Part shown: piece by piece, positions 32,070 through 43,535 of the stretch
Numbering within the stretch: the stretch's first letter is position 1
Layout of the letters: each line of letters opens with the position of its first letter
Made by a program: the position numbers and the translations under genes
Source: Ailanthus altissimus
Lineage: Eukaryota; Streptophyta; Magnoliopsida; Sapindales; Simaroubaceae
Direction of reading: 5' to 3'
Assembly: GCA_946807835.1 (NCBI GenBank)
Contig: OX327695.1
Coordinates: 21,992,501 to 22,056,500 of the forward strand
Length of the DNA stretch: 64,000 nt
Notes under the pieces: generated by a model
Seen by the model: the letters and a program-made list of their open reading frames with translations, nothing else
The model's database searches: none
Told to the model about the DNA's origin: nothing

Positions 32070-34791
32070 ATGGCTTCTAATTGTAACAAGAGTTTCAGCT
32101 CCGGTTACATGCTTTTGAAGCCTGAAGAAGCGAAATTCTTTGATCTCTGTCATATCTTATTTTCCAGGGACATAAACCAGAGAAAATTTATTGACAGCTC
32201 TGACGCGGAAGACCAAAGTTTTGGGAACAGATGGATCATATTTATCTCAATAATAGTGCAGTTGCTTTTGAAACTTGTGGCAAAGCCTTTGGCAATAATT
32301 GGGTCAACCATCGAATACGTCCTAAACCTTCTGACAAGTAACGGCGGCATTGTGAGGCTCTTGCTGAATTTCCTAAGAGGTTAATATTTGCTTGCTCTCT
32401 TATCCTTTTTCATCTTCCTTCAGTTTCTCTACATGAATATAACACAATTCCTTCAGTTTCTCTTGACGCTACATCAATATAACATTTTCATGGCTAAGCT
32501 CAATTTCTTTTGCTCCATGCTCTCAATAGAGAGTGGCGACCACTTGTTGTGTCACACTCACCGGTGGTGTGTGTGTGAGAAAGATTAAACTCAATGATTT
32601 TAAAATAAACGTATTCCGTTTATAGTGGATCTTTTTCCGGATCACTTTCAAATTTTCCCGAGCCTTTTTTTTAAAAAAAGGTAAGGGAGTGTTTCCAAGC
32701 AGATTTTGTTCTCTTGCCTCTCCCGGGTCTAACTTGGATGGTTTACGTGACAAACACCTAACTAATATACAGAGTAATATAGTTATGATTTAAACTTATA
32801 AGCTTGCAGGATGATTAGCTAATATACGTCTGAAGCAGAGCTACAGTATGTCCTGAAGGGGCGTCGTAAGTAACCATGTAAACGTGTCAATATTTAACGA
32901 GCCAACCCAATACAAATAAAAGAAATTTAATTTTTTTTTGGGATAAATTAACTTCGGGTGGAATATTTTAATTGACTTATTTTTTTTTTTCTCCTGAATC
33001 ATATTAAAGATAGATGGGTTAATATTCTACAGGGAAGGTGGTGATTCCAGATAAAAGTTCAGCATCTTTTAAATCGATTATCGCGATATTGGACAAGCGA
33101 ACGGAGTTGGATACTGGCATCAAACGTGGGGATAATGAAAGTTATTACGGGACACTATCTATGATGGCATCTAAAGCATCGTATGAAAACAAAGCCTACA
33201 CTGAAAATGTAGTGAAGAATCATTGGAAGGTACAATTAATTAATCAACCGTAAAACTTTCTTTCATGCTCAAAAAATAAAAGTTATATTCAAGATTATAA
33301 GAACTTTAACTTTCTCTTTGTAAATATGTTTATTTTTGGCAGATGGAATTCTTGGGATCTTATGACTTTTGGAACGGTAAGAAGTAACTTGAAGTGAAAA
33401 GTTGATGACTTAATTTGTATGTTCTTTGTAATTTCAAATTGCACAAAGTCTTTGGGCCTCTTATCTGATAACCGACTAATAATTTTTATTTAGCAATTGG
33501 TCATTATTATTCATGGTTTTTAGAGATCCCCATGAAGGGCTGCAAATTTATTTGTTACTTTACATTCGTTAACAATTAGTATACGCGTTCATTTAATTGG
33601 CAGATTATCAAGAGAAAGCCACAACACAAGCCTTTATGCTATATGACAAAAATGATGAGCAGGACACCGTTGTTGTGGCCTTTAGAGGTACCGAACCATT
33701 TGATGCAGATGCTTGGAATTCTGACGTTGATATCTCTTGGTATGAGATCAATGGCATGGGAAAGGTTCATGGCGGTTTTATGAAAGCTCTAGGCTTACAG
33801 AAGAGCGTAGGTTGGCCTAAAGAAATCAGCAAGGAAGTAAACCGCCCGGCACCCCTAGCTTACTATGCAATCAGGGATATGCTATTAGAACTTTTGAGCA
33901 AAAATCCTAGAGCAAAATTCATAGTGACAGGCCACAGTTTAGGAGGCGCGCTGGCGATTCTCTTTCCAGCAATTCTGGCTTTCCACGAAGAGACATGGTT
34001 GCTGGAAAGACTGGAAGGGATCTATACATTTGGGCAACCTAGGGTTGGAGATAAGAAGTTTGTGGAGTTTATGCAAAAGAAGTTGAAAGAGCATCGAGTT
34101 AAATACTTTAGGTTTGTTTACAATAATGATATAGTGCCTAGGTTGCCCTTTGATAACAAAGAACTTATGTTCAAGCACTTTGGAAAGTGCATCTTTTACA
34201 ATCGCCGCTACGAACCAAAGGTGAGAATCTATCTTCTTTAATCACAAACACACGTTAAACTAATGAATCAGCTTATCTTTGGTCCCATAAGAGAAAATTA
34301 GGAACACTAATTTATATTGTGGAAGACATTTCTAGAGAATCAAAAATTGATGTAAGTCAATATTTTATTTTTTGTTAAACTTTTGGTATTAGAAAACTTG
34401 TTATAGCCCTATAAGTAATAAGAGATTAACAACTGATCAATTCTCTAATATGTGGTCAAATCTTAGACTCTATCAATGTGATTTCACTCTAATATTCATC
34501 TGCAATTGTTTGTGCTTTCAACATGTACAGCTGCTTCCAGAAGAACCAAACAAGAACTACTTCTCACCATTTTACGTGATACCCATGGTGATAAATGCAT
34601 TTTGGGAGCTGGTTAGAAGCTTCCTTTTGCCGCTCACAAAGGGACCGGATTATGAAGAAGTATGGTTACTCAAAGGATTGAGGGTATTTGGATTGATAGT
34701 GCCCGGAATACCAGCTCATATTCCCCAAGATTATGTAAACTCCACTCGTCTAGGATCCCTGGACACTTTCTTCAACCAGAAGTATATGTAA
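32070..34791 (+). CDS. OBL1-like class-3 triacylglycerol lipase, 5 exons
   Basis: Predicted coding exons are 32070-32379, 33033-33229, 33343-33376, 33604-34220 and 34531-34791. All junctions have GT/AG ends and phases fit, giving 472 residues. The N-terminus ([16 protein letters not shown]) is followed by a hydrophobic span around residues 55-88, plausibly membrane or lipid-droplet binding. The alpha/beta-hydrolase part has [10 protein letters not shown] (oxyanion region), the nucleophile elbow GHSLGG with Ser292, Asp356 in YNNDIVPR, and a likely catalytic His449 in [15 protein letters not shown]. These fit the oil-body lipase (OBL) family, which hydrolyses storage triacylglycerol during germination or pollen-tube growth; length matches that family. 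All catalytic residues are present and no disabling change is seen. Tissue role is inferred. It is the only intact host gene in the window. Confidence 0.88.
32380..33032 (+). other. Lipase intron 1
   Basis: Donor AGAG|GTTAAT is less than ideal but joins in phase 1 to the acceptor TTCTACAG|GG, restoring the family-typical LLNFLRGKVVIP. Without splicing the frame meets TAA at 32382. The intron contains two imperfect direct copies of CCTTCAGTTTCTCT (32418 and 32451). ORFs called inside it are not genes. Confidence 0.8.
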
Positions 34792-34870
34792 TCCAGTAAT
34801 GGTTTTAAATATATATTAATCGTCTGAAATCCTCAAGGGCCAAGGGTGTGGTTGGGTTGTATGCAAAATT

Positions 34871-34880
34871 AATAAATAAA
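34871..34880 (+). terminator. Poly(A) signal of the lipase gene
   Basis: AATAAATAAA lies about 80 bases after the stop codon, the most likely near-upstream polyadenylation element; a second AATAAATAA is at about 34892. Confidence 0.55.
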
Positions 34881-34894
34881 TATTCATTCGAAAT

Positions 34895-35343
34895 AAATAA
34901 TAATAATGATGTTCTAAAAACACTCCAATCTGGATGAGCTGGTGTTGTCTTTGCATATATTTTGCCTTGTATTGAAATCAATCTGATCATTGCATTTTGC
35001 GTTTGAACTAGATCAGCTGTTGTCAGATAAATTAAATCTTTTACATTGGCTTATCACTTTACCTGTCAAAGAAAAAATGTAACAAAAATTATTAATCTCC
35101 GTTAGGCAGATTCTAATCCGAGCCTTTAAGGCCCCAGCTGCTGCGGGTTGTCACCGTGACTAGTTGTTAAACATATTTTGCAGTCTATTGCCAAAATTGG
35201 CCACCATCAATAGACACGACCATATATATTATGCAGTAATGCTACATTTACACTTATAATTATAAATATGATGAATAAACACTACACAGATAAAGATTGT
35301 AAATAGAAACATCTTTATATATAGAGAATTTCGAAGTCAGGCT
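34895..35343. other. Intergenic DNA downstream of the lipase
   Basis: No gene or clear repeat is seen; the minus-strand ORF at 34805-34990 overlaps the lipase 3' end and has no recognisable domain. Confidence 0.5.
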
Positions 35344-35587
35344 TGAAATAATATGAAGAGAAATGATGTATTTTTAAATTTTCAGGAAGAGTTTGTTTTC
35401 CTGAAATAATATGAAGAGAAACACTGACATTTCTTATTCAAGACTTAATCAATGAAAACAACATGACTATTTAGTCTCAATAATACATAACTTTGGTTAA
35501 TCTTAATAATCACAATTTTAGCGGGAAAACTCTTAAAATCGTAACTAACTGTTCAACAAATTTTGGGCTGCTTAACAACTTTCAACA
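35344..35587 (-). repeat. Short solo LTR of a copia family (minus strand)
   Basis: On the minus strand it runs from TGTTGAAAGTTGT to TATTATTTCA and aligns with the LTR at 38931-39215, sharing GTTAGTTACGATTTTAAGAG and AGCCAAAGTTATGTA-like text. No internal element sequence flanks it. A short internal duplication (AATAATATGAAGAGAAA at 35348 and 35406) is present. The flanks AGGCT and GACTT do not give a clean target duplication. Confidence 0.75.
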
Positions 35588-35589
35588 GA

Positions 35590-36555
35590 CTTTGTCAATT
35601 AGCGTGTGACGTGGCAATCACATATTTGGCTCCCTTTTATTCCCCACAAGCTCAACTAGTGTTGACAGATATTAAGCTTTTGAGCTTGGACCTTAAGTCA
35701 ACAAACCGAGTAATTTGAAGGGTTTTGATAAATATATTTACAGTTTGAAACTCAATACATAACGAATTTTTATAAATATAACCTCATCAATATATATTTA
35801 ATTATATGTATGAATAACTTTTTATTAATTAAATAAAATATTATTTTACATTCTTTAAAGGTAGAAATAATATTATATGTCTAATAAATTATTGTTATAG
35901 GTGTTGACCTTAAAATTGGTAACTTAAAAGTCAATGATTTAAATTTATTTCTTTAGGAAAGTTTGGCTTGGCGGTAAGGATTTAATAAAAAAACTAGACC
36001 AATTAGAATGCTTATCTCCCCATAAATATTGTGTCTAACAAGAATCTTACAACTAGAGAAGATATGAGGTTGTACTTGAAGTTTTTTTTTAGTATAGGCA
36101 CTTTAATGCTTAAGTTAACAAGGATTCATAAAAAAAATTCTAAGTAAGACAAGAAAAATAAAAGGGAATAAGATAGGTTTTTTGCTACGATTCTGATTAT
36201 GTGATAATGCTATAATCCTTAGTGATAATTTCATCCTCTATTTTATATGGTGAGAATATAAGTTTTATCAATAGCTTTTAAATCCTTTTTAATATGGACG
36301 TCTTATGGACATTCCTTTTTAGGATTCTGTTATTGAAGTTTTCCTAAAATTGCACTGAATCTTACTTGCTTTAGTATGATTTATATCGTTCTTTTAGGAA
36401 TGTCCTTTACTTTTAGAGAATTTTTTTTTATAAGTTTGACTTAAGTACAAATCTCCACATCTTTGGTAAGTTGAGTACTTTATAATAACTTATTTTGATC
36501 TCTCAAAGTGGTCATATATGGACCTTCCCCTATTTGATGTAAGTAAAGGTTGTAT
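35590..36555. other. AT-rich intergenic DNA
   Basis: No ORF, RNA gene or repeat could be supported. Confidence 0.45.
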
Positions 36556-36559
36556 ACCC

Positions 36560-36850
36560 CTCGTTGGGAACCTGGTTGAATAGGGTGGTTAGTGTTCGAC
36601 CATTGTTTTGACTAACTCTGGGAGTGGCGAGTCTGATAAAGTAGGGTAGCTAAGTTTCGACCATTACTCTGATAAGCTCGAACAGAGCATAGTTCTCATT
36701 TGGAAAGTTGACCGAATATGGTAGTTGAGTTTTATCCATTGTTCTAACTAGCTCAAAAGGTATAAATTTATCTTTTTTTCCTCTAGGAGTTTGATCGAAT
36801 AGAGTAATTGAGTTTTGACCATTGTTTAGACCAACTAGAAGAGGATGCCC
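36560..36850. repeat. Four degenerate tandem units of about 55-85 bases
   Basis: Units beginning near 36570, 36628, 36701 and 36787 share a TTGA-CGAATAG-GTA-TTGAGTTT-GACCATTGTT pattern followed by CTAACT or CCAACT. Unit length varies because of an extra pyrimidine-rich insert in the third. The minus-strand ORF 36650-36859 simply reads through the repeats. Confidence 0.65.
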
Positions 36851-37364
36851 TTGAATCAAAGATCTTTTGTAGGGTTGACACTTCTTTTTCGGTCTTTTAG
36901 ATTTATATTATTTTGGCGATATTTCTCAATCTTTTTTCTTTAGATGAAAAATAAAATGACATTAATTAAGAACAAATTATTAGATATAAAAATAATTCTT
37001 AAGTGTTTAGGAAGAATAAAAATATGTAATGAAAGCAGTTAATTATTGCTAGTTTTGATATGTTTGAGGGCTTGTTGAGTAAAAAATATATTTTAAAATT
37101 TGACAAATGGATATCTCAAATGAAATGATGTTCGGAGAAAATTTTAGGTTGCAAAATGCAAATAGTCTCACTTTTTTTTTTAATGCTTGGGATAAGTTTA
37201 CGGAAGCTTTTTATTTTTAAATTTGAACTATTTTTTTAAATCTTTTATTGAAGTTTTTCATATCCAACTTATTTCTAGCAAGATATATTTTTATAAAAAT
37301 TAATTAGAGGTGCCAAAACATATTGGAAAACTTTTTCAAAATACGAATCATTTACTGGTTACTT

Positions 37365-37940
37365 GACAGGACAAGGAATAAGCCATAGATTTCCATGTCC
37401 TTGTAAACATTACCAAAATGAAAGAGTAGAGAGGAAACACTAACATGTTATAGAAAATGGTCTTACTCTCCCTGTTCAAAGCAACATACCCCTAAAATAT
37501 TGGTGGGATTTATTCACTACATCTGTGTTTCTCATAATTAGAATGCTTTTGGCTGTTCTTAAGTACAAATCCCCATTTAAGTTTCTTTTTAAACACAACC
37601 TAGATTATGCCTTTATGAATGTTTTTAGATGTTGTTGCTACCTTATCTTAGGCTATATATAAATCATAAACCATAATTTCATTGAGAAAATGCATATTTT
37701 TAAGGTATAGTTCACAACATAGAGGGTATAAGTGTCTTACTGCAAAATGTCACATTTATAGAGCTAGACATGTTAACTTTGATGAAGAAACCTTTCCTTT
37801 TATGATTGATAAATCCTTTTCTAGTCTAATATCTTCTAATTTTAGCAGTACAAATGAGAAAGATCTTATAAACACTTCTGAGAGTCATTTTTATGTTGTT
37901 CCATCTCTACAAACCCAAACACAACCATTGTCATCATAGA
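37365..37940 (+). pseudogene. Copia integrase C-terminal half, degenerate (element C4)
   Basis: Translations across two frames read HRFPCPCKHYQNERVERKH, then LKYWWDLF, KSPFKFLFK and KCIFLRYSSQHRGYKCL. These are the conserved integrase C-terminal blocks of copia elements (usual HE/QNG-VERKHRH, YW-EAF, F-GY--KGY). Stops interrupt the first part; 37682-37939 is an 85-codon open remnant. It is followed by unrelated or deleted sequence, with no reverse transcriptase before RNase H. Confidence 0.7.
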
Positions 37941-38299
37941 GTTATTCCTCATCTAATACAAATCCAAGAATAGCTCAATCCTCTGCAGCAAGACATTTCT
38001 CAGTTACAACAGATAATATACCTCAAATTGATCTTTACCTTAACTTATTAGAAAAACCTAATACCACTAACAGTATACCATCACGTACAAACTCATCAAA
38101 TATTTTCATCTACTCTTAACTAGCTGCAATCTTAATCACCACAACCAACTCTCATCTAATTAATGGTGACAATATCAAAATATGGTATCTATAAACCAAA
38201 GATACTTATCACTAAAATAAAAGATAGTCAATTTCTCTCTTCCCCAACAACTAGTCATTGGTAGTGTCGCAAAAGATTGCTGCGATACTTATAAAAAAC

Positions 38300-38718
38300 T
38301 AAACACCATGGCTTGCTATTTTCACTAGGGAAATCTTTGAACTTGGTAGCCTTTTTGGATGCCGATTGGGCATCTGACTCTGATGGTCGAATACCTTATA
38401 GGGTTATTGTATGTTTCTAGTTGGGAATTTAATATCCTAGAGTTTTAAAAGCATAAGGTGGTTGCCCGATCCACCACCAAGTCTGAATATCGTGCCTTAG
38501 CTCAAGTGGCAGCTAAAATATCTTGGCTTCAATCTCTCTTTAATGAACTTAATATACAAATTTCTTCCAACCACATTATCTGGTGTGATCATCAGAGGGA
38601 AACATCACTAGCTGCTAATCCTATTTTTCATAACATGACCAAGCACATAGATGTCAATGTTCACTTTGTTGGAGACAATGTAATGAAAGGTTTTGATTCT
38701 TTTTTTAGAGGATAAATG
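38300..38718 (+). pseudogene. Copia RNase H remnant (element C4)
   Basis: LVAFLDADWASDSDGR (about 38340) is followed, after a shift, by VARSTTKSEYRALAQ (38461) and NHIIWCDHQRETSLAANP and HNMTKHIDVNVHF. These are the conserved copia RNase H strands, with the SEYRAL acidic motif present. The whole RT domain that should precede it is deleted. The ORF 38458-38715 covers the better-preserved half. Confidence 0.75.
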
Positions 38719-38719
38719 C

Positions 38720-38890
38720 ATGTGTACCTGCTGTAGTCATCAACATAACTTATATAGTATCTGAAACCTTCACCAGAAAGTATGTATGCTGGTCCCTATT
38801 TATCAATGTGCACAAGTTCTAGTGTATAATTAGTTTTGGTTTGTGAAATATTGAAATGTAGTCTATGATTGTTACTAAGTTGACATGCAG
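38720..38890 (-). pseudogene. Copia integrase N-terminal fragment, inverted
   Basis: On the minus strand: NHRLHFNISQTKT, LELVHID, GPAYILSGEGFRYYI and YVDDYSRYTCIYP, the N-terminal part of a copia integrase core. It lies in the opposite direction to, and is the complement of, the integrase half at 37365-37940, so C4 was scrambled by an internal inversion. Confidence 0.7.
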
Positions 38891-38930
38891 TTAGATATAT
38901 GATTGTACATCAAACTCTAGTTGATAAATT

Positions 38931-39215
38931 TTGTTGAAAGTTGTAAAGCAGTGTATAATTTATTGAAGAGTTAGTTACGATTTTAAGAGTTTTCTCACCA
39001 AAATTGAGATTACTAAGATTAGCCAAAGTTATGTACTACTAAGACTATAAATAGTCATCCGATATTGTTTTCATTAATTAATTCTTAAATAAGAATTTAC
39101 AGTTTTTCTTTTATTTTTTCCTTTTGTTTGTTAAGCTTTGTTTGGTTACATTTTCCAGGAAAATAAACTTTTCCTAAAAATCTGAAAATACATCATTTCT
39201 CTTCAAATTATTTTA
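38931..39215 (+). repeat. LTR of copia element C5
   Basis: Runs from TGTTGAAAGTTGTAAAG to CAAATTATTTTA, followed at once by a primer-binding site. It matches the solo LTR at 35344-35587 in reverse orientation. It serves as the 5' LTR for the gag that follows. Confidence 0.8.
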
Positions 39216-39228
39216 TGGTATCAGAGCC
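39216..39228 (+). other. Primer-binding site of C5
   Basis: TGGTATCAGAGCC, a perfect initiator Met-tRNA complement, immediately after the LTR. Confidence 0.85.
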
Positions 39229-39289
39229 GATGGTGAGTTCCTCAATTAACAATTAATCTCACACATCCTCTTTAAACACATAACTAAAC

Positions 39290-39986
39290 AATCTTTTGAT
39301 TTGTCCAAATAATAGCTACACTTTCTCAAAGATAATCAAGCTAGATTGTAACAACTTTCTATTGTGGAAACCACAAGTTCTAGCTTGTGCTTGAGGAAAT
39401 GATTTAAAAGATATATTGGTTAGTGAAATGATCTGTCTAGATTAGTTTGTGTTCTAGGAAGTTACAGATTAAGAATCAACACTAGATTTGAATACTCTAT
39501 ATTCATTATGGAGAAAACGTGACTCTCTATTTATGAGTTGGCTATTTGGTTCAATAAATTCAGTGTTAAGTGTTGTGCTTCACTGCAAATCGTCGAATGA
39601 AATCTGGAAACATTTGGAGTCCATATTTTGAAGTCAGACATTTACAAAACCTACTTAACTTAGAGCTCAACTTTAAACTATAAGGAAGGTTAATTAGTTA
39701 ATGAATGAATATTTCATGAAGGTTAAAGGCATTGCTAATAATTTAGCAATGGCTGGTAAAGCTGATCAGGATTTAATTTCCTACTTACTTGCTTATCTTG
39801 GATCAGAATATGATCCAGTGGCACTATTAGTGTCTATACGATCTAGTAAGATGTCTTTAGCTAACATATATTCAATTCTAATAAGCTAAGAATGAAGGAT
39901 TGAGTTGTTAAAGACTAGAGGAAAGAAAAAGTTAAAGACTAGCGATAACAACAAATCTACAGCTGGCGTGTTTAATAAAGCTGGTA
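39290..39986 (+). pseudogene. C5 gag, N-terminal part
   Basis: Readable pieces follow the copia gag order: LDCNNFLLWKPQVLA (about 39350), SLWRKRDSLFMSWL (about 39510), SSNEIWKHLESIF (39592) and YFMKVKGIANNLAMAGK (39712) with DLISYLLAYLGSEYDPV (39774). The last open piece is 39701-39889. Stops such as TAA at 39887 and several frame changes disable it. It is cut at 39986 by the Ty3-type solo LTR and resumes at 42841. Confidence 0.75.
39982..39986. repeat. TGGTA target duplication, left copy
   Basis: TGGTA directly precedes the solo LTR and recurs at 42836-42840 directly after it. Confidence 0.85.
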
Positions 39987-42835
39987 TGTAGTAACCAGTA
40001 TCCATAACCGATAAGAATATGTATATATATATAAATATATATATTTTATTTGTATGTGGGTGATCCTTGATTTTTATATTGTTATTAGTAGTGTTTTTAT
40101 AAGTTAAGGACATATTATTAATATTGAGTTTATTTGTAAGACTTTAGATTTATTTTAGGGACCAAATTGTAATACTTTAAACGTTTTGGGAGCAAATTCA
40201 TAAATATCAAAAAATTGCCTCTTAGTATAAAAATACACTTTTAAAACCGTAATTTGCTCATTTTTGGGTCGAGCTATCCCTTTAGAGAGAGTGAAGAGAG
40301 AAATAGAGAGGAGAGAAAGAGAAGAAGAAAAACAAAAAGAAAAGAAGAAAAACAAAAGAGAAGAAATTGGAATTTTTAGTTTCAAGAGGTATATCATACT
40401 TATTTCTCAATTTATTGGTATTAATTAAGAACATTTCTTTAAGTTTTGATTTCTGAAAATATGTATAATTGAGGATTTGATGTGTATTTTGTAAGATCTT
40501 ATGAGAACTGATGATGATCTATAAGATAGCTTGATAAATCATGATGAATTGTAGAATTTCTGCTTGATAGTCTCTTGATCCAGTAATTTTATAAATTGTT
40601 TTGATTCGATTCTAGTTTTGAATTTTGAGTATATGAAATTAGACATGTTTAGGATCATCTGAGACTTTGAATCGATTCAAAATTTCAGAAATTAAATTTG
40701 TTGTGAATTTTCCAAAATGACCCTGAAATTTTGGAAATTGCCTGTGTGAACAGTATGATACAGTGACAAATAATTTTTGTCATACTGAATGATCTTTAAA
40801 AATTACGAATTTATGGAATATGATAAGTGTATATGTCTAATATGATATACTTAGAATTGAGAATTTAGATCAATGTGGTTGAAGTATTATGATTTTTTAA
40901 AGTGTATCAGCTCATTGCAGTATTTGATTAACAGGTTTTTAAGGCTAGAGAATAAAATAGTTTTAAAATACTTTTGGCAGTTAATTTGAAGTGAAATATT
41001 TATCATGGATTGAGATATGTGTCAAGAGTATTTCTGTGATAAATTTTTGAGTTAGTATATAATTTTATAAAATTAAGAGATTGAATACTGTTCAATTAGT
41101 ATCTTGATCCTGTCAGGTTAGTAGTTTGGATTCGATGGTGTGTATGGAATGGATTATGTAGGAATTTTGTTATAATATTTATATATAGGATGGATATATG
41201 AGTCAAGAATGATATATTCTGATTTTGGAGTAATTGGACATCATTTGATGTATTAGAAAATTTTGTTAAGAGTAAGTGGTCAGAATGACAGGTTTTGAAA
41301 AACCAAGTATTTAGACCAATTTGATGTGATAAATGCATTTTGTATAATTTTGTAAGCTATTTAAAGTATTTTGTGTGAATTGTGAGGCTTATGAAAGGAT
41401 TAATCTCCATTGATAGGTTAAGGAGATTTAAGCTTTGTAGCTGAAAGTGCTAAGAGATAAGTATACTAGACTTTTTACTAAAATCATAATAAACATAGTA
41501 AGTGTTATGAATGATTTTGTAAATGTGGTTAAGAATATGTTTATGTTATGTCAAAATATATTTTGATATGAAATGTGAAGGCATGTGTTTATAAATGTGA
41601 GCATAGACATACATGTGTTTTTAAAAGTGAGCTTTCAAAATGAAATGTGTTTAACAAAGAGAGCTTTTGAAGTGTAATATGTCCATGAGAAATATTTTGT
41701 TTTGAGGATGCTTGAACTCACTGTTGACTTAGTAGGTATCTTATGTGATTTGTGAAGCCTTTATGTGTGGCATTTCCTTCGGGATTGGTATATGTTATGT
41801 GTTCCGTATGTAGGGAGGATCCTATTGGTACCTAAAGGAAGATTGAGTCATCACATTCGTGTGGTGGCGTATTGGTGCATGTGAGAGGACTCACCGATGA
41901 TCAGGGTGAGAGTTTGGCTTTTATCTTCGGGCATGAACATTATATATGTGTTATTTAAAACTGCACTTATACTATTCCTCTCATACGGCATGTCACCTAC
42001 GAGTGACATTTGGCTCATTATGTGATATGTGATGTGTAAGTCCTACTAAGTAGTAGTTGAGTGATGGTATTCCTATTATATGTTTTGAAAGAATGTAAAA
42101 GCGCTTACATGAAATGTAATTTGATAAGATTATGATGTTGATTTATCACAGTATATCATACACATGCATTGTGTACATATATGTATTTGTATTTTGATAT
42201 ATGAAAATCTAGTATGCTTACTGAGTTTTATACTCATTATAGTTTATGGTGATTTCAGGTAAATAAGGTACATGTGTGCTTAGCAAATTTGGCAAGGTTT
42301 CTTCTATTTCTTGGGTTCCCTAAGTTGCTAGGTTGCTGAGTGTTTCATTTGGGGACCCATAGGATATGATATTTTATTTGTCCCTATTGAATAATACTTA
42401 TGTGTTATTTTATTGTGTGTGGATTGGATTTGGTTTAAGTTTCATAAAGTGTGGTTATTGGATGATTTTAAGTAAGAATTTGCAATGAATATATTCTGAG
42501 CTCCCGGAACAAAGTTGCTACTGGTGACGTAGTAGAGTGTTAATCTCTGAGAAAACTCTGTGTATCTCCGGTTTAATAATTGTCCCAGTCATAATTCAAT
42601 TGCTATAATTCTGAAAGAAATTGAAATGAATGTTTAAATATGTTCAATAGAGGATTATATGTATATGTTAGATTATGGGTTGATTTTCTTTAATGTTGAA
42701 CTTACTAGAAACTTGCTAAGGATTCCTGTGTTGAATTAAAGTTTGAATTTTTATGTAATATTATTTATGGGTGCACATTTTTGAATGAATGTAAGTGATG
42801 TCGTGTGTCGGATCTTTTAGGTCTGGGGCGTGACA
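39987..42835 (+). mobile_element. 2.85-kb solo LTR, probably Ty3/gypsy type
   Basis: It begins TGTAGTAACC and ends GGGGCGTGACA, with TG...CA ends and a perfect 5-bp target duplication TGGTA. It splits the C5 gag frame. There is no primer-binding site or protein-coding region, so it is a solo LTR left by LTR-LTR recombination. The great length and end sequence resemble Tekay/Del-type chromoviruses; this is from memory of the ends, not a search. A purine-rich stretch (40285-40372) and a TATA-rich start are included. Orientation is assumed from the end sequences. Confidence 0.8.
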
Positions 42836-42840
42836 TGGTA
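42836..42840. repeat. TGGTA target duplication, right copy
   Basis: Partner of 39982-39986. Confidence 0.85.
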
Positions 42841-43535
42841 ACTCACTCAAAATTTCCAGATTGGACAGGGAAAAGCAAGAGGAACTTTTAATGCTGGCAG
42901 GGGCAAAAACACATCCAAAATCATGCGTTAAATTTGTTTGAAGCCTAGTCATAGTGCTTCAAAATGCAGGAACAGGTTTAAAGAGGATTATGTACATGAG
43001 GTACCTCAGATGCAAGCTATGAACAATGACTTTGCACAAAAACAAAATCCACTAGTAGCCTTCGTAGTAGAACCAATAACAAAAGGTGACAATGACATGA
43101 GTTAGTACCTGGACAGTGGCACCACCAATTATGTAACAAAAAAATCTCAGTAACTTGTCTACAAACAGGGAGTATACTAGTATGGAAATATTACTGTAGG
43201 AAATGAAAGTAAGTTGAAAATTTTTCATATTGGTAACTGCATGCTAAATACACTTAGCCCTCGCGCTCATAAACTAAAAACTCAAAAATATGTTACATGT
43301 ACCATAAATGAAAAAGAACCCAACTAGCATAACCAAAGTTACTTCAGATTATGATTTGACCATAGAGTTTACTAAATCTTATTGTGTTATCAAGGATAGG
43401 AAGGGGAAAGCTCTTCTTAGAGGCACTGCTAAAGATGGATTGTTTCAACTTACCTTAACCTACATTACAAAGTTTTCAGCTTACACTATCAGTCTAAATA
43501 TAAAGCAAGTTAAGATTTTTAAACACTCTCAGCCT
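42841..43535 (+). pseudogene. C5 gag zinc knuckle, protease and pre-integrase remnant
   Basis: After the solo LTR the C5 frame continues: ARGTFNAGRGKN, then a damaged knuckle ICLKPSHSASKC (about 42929), where the first Cys is Arg and the next codon is a stop. Then comes YLDSGTTNYVT with the protease triad DSG intact at 43112-43120 but preceded by TAG where Trp is expected. GNITVGNESKLKI, TSDYDLTIEF and GKALLRGTAKDGLFQL (to 43450) are the usual lead-in to the integrase zinc region. The element ends near 43535 with no integrase, RT or 3' LTR. Confidence 0.75.

Noticed and set aside
32388..32753. ORFs inside lipase intron 1
   Set aside because: Intron sequence bounded by in-phase splice sites; no conserved protein.
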